Assembly (NCBI GenBank): GCA_027066965.1
Contig: JAMOMT010000150.1
Coordinates: 1 to 7,332, forward strand
Length of the DNA: 7,332 nucleotides
Direction of reading: 5' to 3'
Origin: Archaeoglobaceae archaeon
Lineage (GTDB): Archaea; Halobacteriota; Archaeoglobi; Archaeoglobales; Archaeoglobaceae
Part shown: positions 1-6,007 of the stretch, in pieces
Numbering within the stretch: the stretch's first letter is position 1
Layout of the letters: each line of letters starts with the position of its first letter
The notes under the pieces: generated by a model
What the model saw: only the letters and a program-made list of their open reading frames with translations
Told to the model about the DNA's origin: nothing
Databases searched by the model: none
Made by a program: the position numbers and the translations under genes

Positions 1-1
1 A

Positions 2-373
2 GAGAGTCTGCTCAAGGCAAAAAAACTCGATTGGGATTATGTGATACCCGGACACGGAGAAGTATTCGACGGGAGAGAGGGCAAGAAAGTCATAGACGTA
101 AACCTCAGAATGCTCGAAAAAATAGATAGAGAAATTTACGAGATTATCAAAGAGGGTGAAGAGGAAGGGGTGGAGGAGGTAGATGTCTTCGCCAAACTCG
201 CCAGAAGGTACGGATTCAAAGGTGTGAAAGCTGTTCTCGTCGTCATGCCACCTGTTAGAGGTCACCTGACGAGCATGTGCGAGAGAGGTGTGCTCGAACT
301 CTTCGAGGTGAACGGGAGAATAAAGCTGAGAGTAAAAGAAAAGTACAGAAAGCCAAATTTTTTAAGCAGGTAA
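2..373 (+). CDS. Metallo-beta-lactamase-fold hydrolase, C-terminal part (5' end outside window)
   Basis: This is an open frame entering from the left edge and ending at TAA 371-373; 123 residues are visible. Near the start (residues 14-20) it reads VIPGHGE, which matches the segment that carries the last metal-binding His of metallo-beta-lactamase-fold hydrolases. The upstream HxHxDH metal site would lie outside the window. The rest (about residues 30-123) is a charged helical region, then a compact segment (roughly DVFAKLARRYGF to GRIKLRV) that resembles the small winged-helix-like C-terminal domain seen in LACTB2-like members. The substrate cannot be told from this fragment. A GTG at 41 is inside the conserved motif and is not a credible start. 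The stop codon overlaps the promoter-proximal inverted repeat of the next gene. Fold assignment is fairly sure; function is open. Confidence 0.75.
   Translation, partial: ESLLKAKKLDWDYVIPGHGEVFDGREGKKVIDVNLRMLEKIDREIYEIIKEGEEEGVEEVDVFAKLARRYGFKGVKAVLVVMPPVRGHLTSMCERGVLELFEVNGRIKLRVKEKYRKPNFLSR
353..366 (+). promoter_or_regulatory. BRE/TATA-like promoter of the lipoprotein gene
   Basis: CCAAATTTTTTAAG lies inside the 3' end of the preceding hydrolase gene. The T-run/AA core ends 24 nt before the A of the ATG at 389, the usual distance from an archaeal TATA box to a start site. No Shine-Dalgarno sequence precedes the ATG, so a leaderless transcript is predicted. Almost the same element, at the same spacing, precedes the leucyl-tRNA synthetase gene. 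Confidence 0.6.
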
Positions 374-387
374 TCCCCTCTACCTGC
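366..387. repeat. Perfect 7-bp inverted repeat, possible operator
   Basis: GCAGGTA (366-372) and TACCTGC (381-387) are perfect reverse complements separated by 8 nt. The dyad fills the space between the predicted TATA box and the ATG at 389, so a bound protein would block initiation of the lipoprotein gene. It also covers the stop codon of the upstream hydrolase, so it could instead be an mRNA hairpin at that 3' end. No T-run follows it, which argues against a simple terminator. Confidence 0.5.
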
Positions 388-388
388 G

Positions 389-871
389 ATGAAAGTTTCG
401 TCCAGACTCGCACTCGGTTTAATCCTACTGGCATGCGTTGTTTCAGCTCTGACGAGTGGGTGCGTTAAAGAGAAGAAGTTGCCCGCGATAGAAGTTTGCT
501 TTGAACACTACCTCGCTGGAAAAACCCACATAATCAGGATAAAGTACGTGAAGGCTACTCTGATCTCCAAGAAAGATGCTCCGACTCTTTATCCCTGGTA
601 CAACACGCCAATGCCCGGGATAATTCTGTTCGCATACGACATGAGCGGGGCAAAGAGTATGGGGGAGGTCGGAATGAAAGCCACTCCCTCTACATACGTT
701 CCGATAGACAAGCAGGGCACGATCACCACGTACATAGGCTTTAGCAGTCCGAAAGCTGTTCCAAAGAAAGGTGACACTCTCGTCGTAGTCGTTCAGGTCA
801 TAGACAGCAGAGGGCACGTTCTCGCGACGAAGTCGACGACCGTAAAGTGGAACATAAGTTGGAGCCCCTAA
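389..871 (+). CDS. Putative secreted lipoprotein of unknown function
   Basis: A 160-residue protein that I do not recognise. The N-terminus is a classical signal: a short basic n-region (MKVSSR), a hydrophobic stretch at residues 7-22, then LTSGC with Cys25 as the likely lipidated residue. The lipobox is imperfect (Thr at -3 rather than Leu), but SGC followed by a charged linker (VKEKK) is typical of archaeal lipoproteins. The mature part, about 135 residues, alternates hydrophobic beta-like strands (for example TLVVVVQVID near residues 130-139) with Gly/Pro/Tyr-rich turns. This suggests a small beta-sandwich outside the membrane. The ATG is supported by the TATA-like element 24 nt upstream and by the complete signal peptide. 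The gene begins 15 bp after the hydrolase stop but seems to have its own promoter. Function is unknown. Confidence 0.75.
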   Translation: MKVSSRLALGLILLACVVSALTSGCVKEKKLPAIEVCFEHYLAGKTHIIRIKYVKATLISKKDAPTLYPWYNTPMPGIILFAYDMSGAKSMGEVGMKATPSTYVPIDKQGTITTYIGFSSPKAVPKKGDTLVVVVQVIDSRGHVLATKSTTVKWNISWSP

Positions 872-874
872 ATA

Positions 875-890
875 CTCAAACTTTTTAAAG
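875..890 (+). promoter_or_regulatory. BRE/TATA-like promoter of leucyl-tRNA synthetase
   Basis: CTCAAACTTTTTAAAG sits 4 bp after the lipoprotein stop codon. TTTTTAA ends 24 nt before the A of the ATG at 912, exactly as at the upstream gene. There is no Shine-Dalgarno sequence in 891-911, so translation of a leaderless mRNA is predicted. Confidence 0.65.
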
Positions 891-911
891 CCCTCGAAAA
901 ACCAGCGTAAC

Positions 912-3900
912 ATGCAGAACACGCAAGATCACGATCTCGATTTTCACGCTATAGAGAGAAAGTGGCAGGAGGAGTGGAGGAAAAGTAAGATTTTTGAGGC
1001 AGAGCCGGATGAGAGGCCAAAGTTCTTCATCACAATTCCTTACCCCTACCTGAACGGGAACTTACACGCAGGGCACACGAGGACTCTCACGATAGGAGAT
1101 GCTGTTGCGAGATACAAGAGGATGAATGGCTACAACGTCCTCTTCCCGATGGGTTATCACGTCACAGGCACTCCGATAATTGGCTTAGCTGAGAGGATCG
1201 CTAAAAAAGACCCGGATACGATAAAGGTTTACACAACCTACCACGACGTACCCCTTGAAGACTTACTCAAACTCGATACGCCCGAAAAGATAGTCGAGTA
1301 CTTCTCAAGAGAGGCTACGAAAGCTCTGAAGTCCATAGGCTACTCGATAGACTGGAGGAGAGTTTTCACGACTACAGATGAGCCTTACCAGAAGTTCATA
1401 GAGTGGCAGTACTGGAAGCTTAAGGAGAAGGGGCTCGTAGTTAAAGGCTCCCACCCCGTTAGATACTGCCCGCATGACGAGAACCCTGTCGAGGATCACG
1501 ACCTGATGAAGGGGGAGAACGCGACAATAGTCGACTTCACGGTCATAAAGCTCTACTCTTCCGAGCTAATCTTCCCCTGTGCAACTTTAAGGCCAGAAAC
1601 TATTTTCGGAGTTACCAACCTCTGGATAAATCCCTCTGGCAATTACGTTGTTGCAGAGATCAACGGCGAGAAGTGGTTCCTGAGCAAGGAAGCAGCGGAA
1701 AAGCTCGTCCACCAAGAGAAAGAGGTTAAAGTTCTAAAGGAAGTTAAAGGTGAAGATTACATTGGAGAGCTCGTAGTAAACCCCGTTCTTGTCGGAATGC
1801 TGGCTGATGAGCTCCCAAAGGCGGTTGAAGTGATAGGGGAGAAGTTTGGCGTTGACACAAGCGTTGCGGAGGTGCTGAAGGAGGTATCGAAGCATGAGGA
1901 TAGACTCAAGAGGATAAGGAAGGTTGTGGAGAAGATTGACACCGTCGCCAAGGGTTTAACAGAGGCGTTTAGGGCGGGGTTTGAAGGAATCAAGAAGAAT
2001 AAAGATAAAGAGGTTATAGAGGCGGTCGAAAAGCTCAGAATGGTCGTAGTTCCAGTCTTGCCTGCTGAGTTCGTAGATACCGACAACGCAACGGGAGTTG
2101 TCATGAGTGTTCCGGCACACGCACCCTACGACTACATCGCCTTGGAGGACCTCAAGAAAGAGAGTAAAGAGTTAAAAGAGATAGCAGACGTGAAACCTAT
2201 AGTTCTGATAAGAATTGAAGGAGAGAGTTACGAGGTTCCTGCTGTTGAAGTTTCCAAAGAACTTGGAATAGAAAATCAGAAAGAAGAAGAAAAGCTCGAC
2301 AAGGCTACCAAGATCGTCTATAGAAAGGAGTTTCATAAAGGAGTGCTGCTTGAAAACACTCTCTACCCGGGCTTGGCTGTGTCCAAGGTAAAGGATGTTC
2401 TGCAAAAAGACCTAATAGAACTCGGAATTGGTGATGTATTTTACGAGTTCAGCGAGAAGCCTGTTGTTTGCAGGTGCGGAACAAAGTGCGTTGTTAAGCT
2501 CGTTAGGGATCAGTGGTTCCTGAACTACTCGAAGCCGGAGTGGAAGGCGAAAGTATTTGAGCTCCTCGACAGGATGAGGATAATCCCGGACTACTACAAG
2601 GAGGAATTCAGAAACAAGGTAGAGTGGCTCAAGGACAAGGCGTGCGCGAGGAGAAAAGGATTGGGCACTCGAATTCCCTGGGACAAAGAGTGGTTGATAG
2701 AGAGCCTGTCTGACTCAACAATATACATGGCATACTACATACTGGCGAAGTTCATAAACGCCGGAAAGATTAAAGCTGAAAACGTAACACCCGATCTTCT
2801 CGACTACGTGTTCCTCAGCATTGGAGACGCGAAAAAAGCGGCTGAAAGTTCCGGATTGAGCATCAAGCTTGTAGAGGAGATAAAGAGAGACTTTGACTAC
2901 TGGTATCCCGTTGATTTGAGGAGTAGTGGGAAAGATTTAGTTGCGAACCACCTGCTGTTCTTCCTGTTCCACCACGTCGCAATATTCCCTGAGGAGCTCT
3001 GGCCCAAAGCTATAGCCGTCAACGGCTACGTAAGTCTTGAGGGTAAGAAAATGAGCAAGAGCAAGGGGCCTCTGCTGACGATGAAAAGGGCCGTTGCTGA
3101 GAATGGAGCAGACGTTACGAGGATGTACATACTCTACGCTGCGGAATACGACAGCGACGCGGACTGGAGGAAGAAGGATGTTGAGAGCTTGGCATCCCAT
3201 CTAAAGAGGTTCTACTCGCTCATGAAGGACTACTACACGAAGGATGTTGAGGAGTTCAAGCACCTCGAGCGCTGGCTGATCAGCAGGATGCAAAAGGCAA
3301 TAAAAGAGACAAGAGAAGCGATGGAGAACCTGCAGACGAGGAGAGCTGTTAACGCTGCTTTCTTCGAGGTCATGAACGACGTCAAGTGGTACCTTAGGAG
3401 GGGTGGCAAGAATCCGCAAATAATCTTTGACGACTGGCTAAAGCTGCTCTCACCGTTCGCACCTCACATATGCGAGGAGGTGTGGCACTGGAAGCACGAT
3501 TCTTTCATAAGTCTGGAGAAGTATCCGGAGTACGATGAAAGCAAGGTTGACGAAGTTGCGGAGGTTGCAGAGGAGTACATAAAGAGTTTGATGAACGACA
3601 TCAAAGAAGTTCTGAAGTTCGTTGATGCTAAGACTGTCTATTTGGCTCCGGCGGAGGAGTGGAAGAAGGAGGTTGCGAGGGTCGCGATTAAGGCGGGAAA
3701 CGTTAGAGATGCGATGAAGGAGCTGATGAAGGACGAGAGGTGGAGAGGGATGGGCAAGGAGGTCTCGAACTTCGTCAAGAGAGTCCTGAAGGAGAGCGAG
3801 ATCGTGGAGGTTGACGAGAAGAAGGTAATAGAGGAGAGCAAAGAGTTCCTTGAGAGAGAACTGGGAGTTAAAGTCGTCGTGGACGAGAGCAAGGTGCCTG

Positions 3901-3953
3901 AGAGCAAGAGGAAAGCTGCAATGCCAGGGAAGCCAGCTGTTTACGCTGAGTAA
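912..3953 (+). CDS. leuS: Leucyl-tRNA synthetase (archaeal type)
   Basis: Class I synthetase that charges tRNA-Leu with leucine in the cytoplasm; complete at 1013 residues. The Rossmann core carries the HIGH-type motif HAGH at residues 52-55 and KMSKS at 713-717. The CP1 editing domain (about 207-520) has the Thr-containing TLRPET segment (225-230) and the VPAHAPYDY loop. Asp407 in that loop is the conserved residue that binds the amino group of mischarged amino acids. A Cys cluster (Cys520, 522, 526) precedes the DQWF motif. The helical tRNA-binding domain is about 780-900, and the archaeal C-terminal domain ends in AMPGKPAVYAE, so the protein is full length. It is longer than the roughly 940-970 residues I expect for archaeal LeuRS. 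The excess is mostly an insertion at about residues 295-377 in the editing domain. The start is supported by the promoter spacing and the family-like N-terminus. Confidence 0.97.
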   Translation: MQNTQDHDLDFHAIERKWQEEWRKSKIFEAEPDERPKFFITIPYPYLNGNLHAGHTRTLTIGDAVARYKRMNGYNVLFPMGYHVTGTPIIGLAERIAKKDPDTIKVYTTYHDVPLEDLLKLDTPEKIVEYFSREATKALKSIGYSIDWRRVFTTTDEPYQKFIEWQYWKLKEKGLVVKGSHPVRYCPHDENPVEDHDLMKGENATIVDFTVIKLYSSELIFPCATLRPETIFGVTNLWINPSGNYVVAEINGEKWFLSKEAAEKLVHQEKEVKVLKEVKGEDYIGELVVNPVLVGMLADELPKAVEVIGEKFGVDTSVAEVLKEVSKHEDRLKRIRKVVEKIDTVAKGLTEAFRAGFEGIKKNKDKEVIEAVEKLRMVVVPVLPAEFVDTDNATGVVMSVPAHAPYDYIALEDLKKESKELKEIADVKPIVLIRIEGESYEVPAVEVSKELGIENQKEEEKLDKATKIVYRKEFHKGVLLENTLYPGLAVSKVKDVLQKDLIELGIGDVFYEFSEKPVVCRCGTKCVVKLVRDQWFLNYSKPEWKAKVFELLDRMRIIPDYYKEEFRNKVEWLKDKACARRKGLGTRIPWDKEWLIESLSDSTIYMAYYILAKFINAGKIKAENVTPDLLDYVFLSIGDAKKAAESSGLSIKLVEEIKRDFDYWYPVDLRSSGKDLVANHLLFFLFHHVAIFPEELWPKAIAVNGYVSLEGKKMSKSKGPLLTMKRAVAENGADVTRMYILYAAEYDSDADWRKKDVESLASHLKRFYSLMKDYYTKDVEEFKHLERWLISRMQKAIKETREAMENLQTRRAVNAAFFEVMNDVKWYLRRGGKNPQIIFDDWLKLLSPFAPHICEEVWHWKHDSFISLEKYPEYDESKVDEVAEVAEEYIKSLMNDIKEVLKFVDAKTVYLAPAEEWKKEVARVAIKAGNVRDAMKELMKDERWRGMGKEVSNFVKRVLKESEIVEVDEKKVIEESKEFLERELGVKVVVDESKVPESKRKAAMPGKPAVYAE

Positions 3954-3973
3954 TTTTTATATTTGGTTTTACG
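3951..3973 (+). terminator. T-rich terminator after leucyl-tRNA synthetase
   Basis: The LeuRS stop codon begins TAATTTTTATATTT, followed shortly by a second T-run (GGTTTT). Archaeal RNA polymerase terminates at such T-tracts without needing a strong hairpin. The assignment is by composition and by position in a convergent intergenic region. Confidence 0.5.
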
Positions 3974-3990
3974 ATTTAAATCTAAAAACC
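3965..3990. repeat. Imperfect 26-bp palindrome in the convergent intergenic region
   Basis: GGTTTT (3965-3970) and AAAACC (3985-3990) flank the perfect palindrome GATTTAAATC (3973-3982) around one shared centre. Of 26 positions, 22 are symmetric; the two mismatched pairs lie between the outer and inner arms. It may form a hairpin that helps termination in both directions, or it may be a protein-binding dyad. Confidence 0.45.
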
Positions 3991-4011
3991 CAAAGAAGTG
4001 AACTCTACACT

Positions 4012-4048
4012 GAGAAAGTAGAAGAAATAGAAGAAACACTAAAAATTA
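4012..4048 (-). terminator. T-rich terminator after acyl-CoA synthetase
   Basis: On the - strand the stop codon begins TAATTTTTAG and is followed by about 25 nt of pyrimidine-rich sequence with repeated TTTCTTC runs. This suits archaeal T-tract termination and faces the LeuRS terminator. Confidence 0.45.
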
Positions 4049-5827
4049 TTTCTTACTATTATTCTTACCCTTCAGCTCCTCGAAGTCGGAGTAGAAGTAC
4101 TCATGCTCGCCTCTCTCCCCCTTGCTTCTCTTCTCCTCCTCAGCCTTCCTGAGCTCGTTCCTCTTGATCTTTCCGCTTATAGTTTTGGGTAGCTCAGGAA
4201 CGAATTCTATTATCCTCGGTATCTTGTACTTAGCAAGCAGCCTCGAGCAGTGCACGAACAGCTCCAAAGCAAGCTCCCTACTGGGCTCGTGTCCCGGCTT
4301 GAGCACAACGAAAGCCTTGACTATCTGCCACCTTATAGGGTCTGGACTCCCTATTACCGCAGCCTCAGCAACAGCCGGATGCTCTATTAGAGCACTCTCC
4401 ACCTCAAACGGTCCAACCCTGTAGTCAGAGGTCTTTATCACATCGTCAGCTCTTCCAACGAACCACCAGTAGCCCCTCTCATCGAAGTAGGCCTTGTCTC
4501 CAGTGTAGTACCTGTTGTTCCTGAAAACCGACTTAGTCTTCTCCTCGTCTCCAATGTAGCCGGCAAAGAGGCCTATAGGCCTCCACCTGTCGAGCCTGAC
4601 GACTATGTGTCCGACCTTATTCGGCTCAGTGATGAAGTTGTCGTCGTCATCCACCAAAGCTATGTCATGCATATATCCCGGGAAGCCGAAAGAACCGGGG
4701 ATAACCTCCCTCACCCACGGCGGGTTACCAATCATCGCCGTGCTCTCAGTTTGTCCGTAAAAGTCCCTTATAGTCGTGTCCGTGTACTTCCTCCACGTGT
4801 TTATTATCTCCGGATTGAGAGGCTCTCCAGCACTCATAACTTCCCTCAAAGAGGAGAAGTCGTAGTTCTCCAGCTTTTGCAGCATGAATATCCTCCAAGC
4901 TGTTGGCGGAGCACAGAATGTGTTTATGCGGTATTCAGATACCACTTCGAGGTACCTGTCTGGCACGAAGCGGTTGTAGTTGACTCCTACCACTGTTGCA
5001 CCCATTATGAACGGAGCAAAGAAGGAACTCCAGGCGAACTTCGCCCAGCCCGGAGCACTCAGGTTCGTGTGCACGTCGTTGCTTGTTATTCCTATCAGGT
5101 ACGCTGTAGAGAGGTGACCGAGCGGGTAGCTGACTGCCGTGTGGCCGACCATCTTTGGTAAGCCAGTCGTGCCGGAAGTGAAGAAGTTGAAGACTATGTC
5201 GCTGCACTTTATTTTAGCACCTTCAGCCTCTCCCTTCTCTCCTCTCACTTCGTCGTAGCTGATCCATCCTTGCCTCTCTCCTATCACGATCTTAACGGGC
5301 TCAGGGATGGAGAGGTTAGAGAGAGCTTCGTCTATCATTCCGGCACTCCTCTCGTCTGCTATAACGGCCTTTGGCGGGTAAACGCTGAACCTGTATTCGA
5401 GTTCTTTTGGAACCATCGTCGTCGCAGTGGGAACTATGACCATTCCACCCTTCAACGTCGCGAGCATGGAAAACCAAGTTTCTGGCAGGGAAGGAAGCAT
5501 CGCATAGACTCCATCCCCCTTCTCGACTCCGTGTTCCCTTAGAAACCTGAGCAGTCTGTTCCCCTCCTTGCCCATCTCCTCGTACGTGTAAGCTTTTTTC
5601 TCATCGCTGTCCATGTCGTACCACAGCAAGGCTTTCTTGTCTCCCCTCTCCCTAACGTGTATTCCCTCAAAAACCTCGACGACCCAGTTGAAGTACTCGG
5701 GCAGTTTCATACGGTTCAATTTGTCGAAAAATTTTTTCAATTCAATTCTCCTTTTGTCATAATCCATTACGTTGTTGATAGTAATGAACTCCCTATACAC
5801 ACTTTCGAGACCCGATTTCTCGCTCAA
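4046..5827 (-). CDS. AMP-forming acyl-CoA synthetase, medium-chain (MACS-like) type
   Basis: Activates a carboxylic acid to acyl-AMP and then to acyl-CoA; 593 residues. All core motifs of the adenylate-forming superfamily are visible: P-loop TSGTTGLPK (217-225), FYGQTES (356-362), YTGD (441-444), hinge region GRADDVIK to YRVGP (458-473), and ISGKIKR (550-556) with catalytic Lys553. The FEVESALIEHPAVAEAAVIGSPDP block and the ERGEHEY tail resemble medium-chain or branched-chain acyl-CoA synthetases more than acetyl-CoA synthetase. The exact acid cannot be read from sequence. Asp468 stands where many relatives have Gly in the SGYR motif. The start is TTG: no in-frame ATG or GTG occurs between it and an upstream in-frame stop, and a GGAGGTG site lies 5 nt upstream. 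A 180-bp gap from the upstream gene suggests its own promoter. A likely role is fatty or branched acid catabolism. Confidence 0.93.
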   Translation of the reverse strand: MSEKSGLESVYREFITINNVMDYDKRRIELKKFFDKLNRMKLPEYFNWVVEVFEGIHVRERGDKKALLWYDMDSDEKKAYTYEEMGKEGNRLLRFLREHGVEKGDGVYAMLPSLPETWFSMLATLKGGMVIVPTATTMVPKELEYRFSVYPPKAVIADERSAGMIDEALSNLSIPEPVKIVIGERQGWISYDEVRGEKGEAEGAKIKCSDIVFNFFTSGTTGLPKMVGHTAVSYPLGHLSTAYLIGITSNDVHTNLSAPGWAKFAWSSFFAPFIMGATVVGVNYNRFVPDRYLEVVSEYRINTFCAPPTAWRIFMLQKLENYDFSSLREVMSAGEPLNPEIINTWRKYTDTTIRDFYGQTESTAMIGNPPWVREVIPGSFGFPGYMHDIALVDDDDNFITEPNKVGHIVVRLDRWRPIGLFAGYIGDEEKTKSVFRNNRYYTGDKAYFDERGYWWFVGRADDVIKTSDYRVGPFEVESALIEHPAVAEAAVIGSPDPIRWQIVKAFVVLKPGHEPSRELALELFVHCSRLLAKYKIPRIIEFVPELPKTISGKIKRNELRKAEEEKRSKGERGEHEYFYSDFEELKGKNNSKK

Positions 5828-5832
5828 CTCGA

Positions 5833-5839
5833 CACCTCC
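5833..5839 (-). promoter_or_regulatory. Strong ribosome binding site fixing a TTG start
   Basis: On the - strand GGAGGTG ends 5 nt before the TTG at 5827-5825. It is a near-ideal match to the archaeal anti-Shine-Dalgarno sequence. Since no in-frame ATG or GTG is available, it decides the start of the acyl-CoA synthetase. Confidence 0.85.
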
Positions 5840-5920
5840 ACATGTAGCTTGGCCAGCATCCGATGACTCTGGAGCGCAAGTTCATACGCTGTTTAACGTT
5901 TGCGGTTTTGTCGATGGTTA

Positions 5921-5960
5921 TTCGTGAACTTTTTCGCTGAACTATTTGCTCCGCTGAGTA
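5921..5960. repeat. Short direct repeats upstream of acyl-CoA synthetase
   Basis: Read on the + strand, TTCGTGAACT (5921-5930) and TTCGCTGAACT (5933-5943) match except for one inserted base and start 12 bp apart. A weaker third copy, CGCTGAGTA, follows at 5952-5960. Repeats about one helical turn apart in a promoter region can be regulator sites, but they are short enough to be chance. Confidence 0.35.
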
Positions 5961-6007
5961 GAAAGTTAATTCGACATTCAACGAAGTAAGTATAACTGCG
6001 AAAGATT

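Larger units (their letters stand above)
5828..6007 (-). promoter_or_regulatory. Intergenic leader/promoter region of acyl-CoA synthetase
   Basis: 180 bp lie between the tRNA methyltransferase stop and the synthetase TTG. No convincing gene is present. Candidate TATA-like stretches on the - strand are weak (around 5988-5996 and 5963-5975), and I cannot choose between them. The region holds related CGCTGAACT-like repeats at 5921-5960 and an AGCG...CGCT dyad at 5873-5890. With the Shine-Dalgarno site this indicates a leadered mRNA, unlike the two leaderless + strand genes. Confidence 0.4.

Noticed and set aside
41..373. GTG at 41 as the start of a separate small gene
   Set aside because: The open frame continues upstream to the window edge, and the GTG encodes the Val of the conserved VIPGHGE motif, so this is the tail of a larger hydrolase.
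443..922. 159-codon - strand frame opposite the lipoprotein gene
   Set aside because: The + strand gene has a signal peptide, a promoter at good spacing and a sensible composition. The antisense frame has none of these.
1797..2042. The LeuRS insertion as an intein or mobile element
   Set aside because: It is only about 80 residues, with no splice-junction residues (Cys/Ser at the start, His-Asn at the end), no terminal repeats and no base composition shift that I can see.
3954..4045. A tRNA or other small RNA gene in the convergent gap
   Set aside because: The gap is AT-rich, with no cloverleaf, no GGTTCGAATCC-like arm and no GC-rich stem of the kind expected in a thermophile.
3850..4152. 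100-codon + strand frame crossing the convergent intergenic region
   Set aside because: It overlaps the ends of two well-supported genes out of frame and contains low-complexity Ser/Arg/Pro sequence; it has no start signals.
4607..5161. 184-codon + strand frame antisense to the acyl-CoA synthetase
   Set aside because: It lies wholly inside a strongly conserved enzyme gene. Its composition (many Arg, His, Tyr, Val) is that of a complementary-strand shadow.
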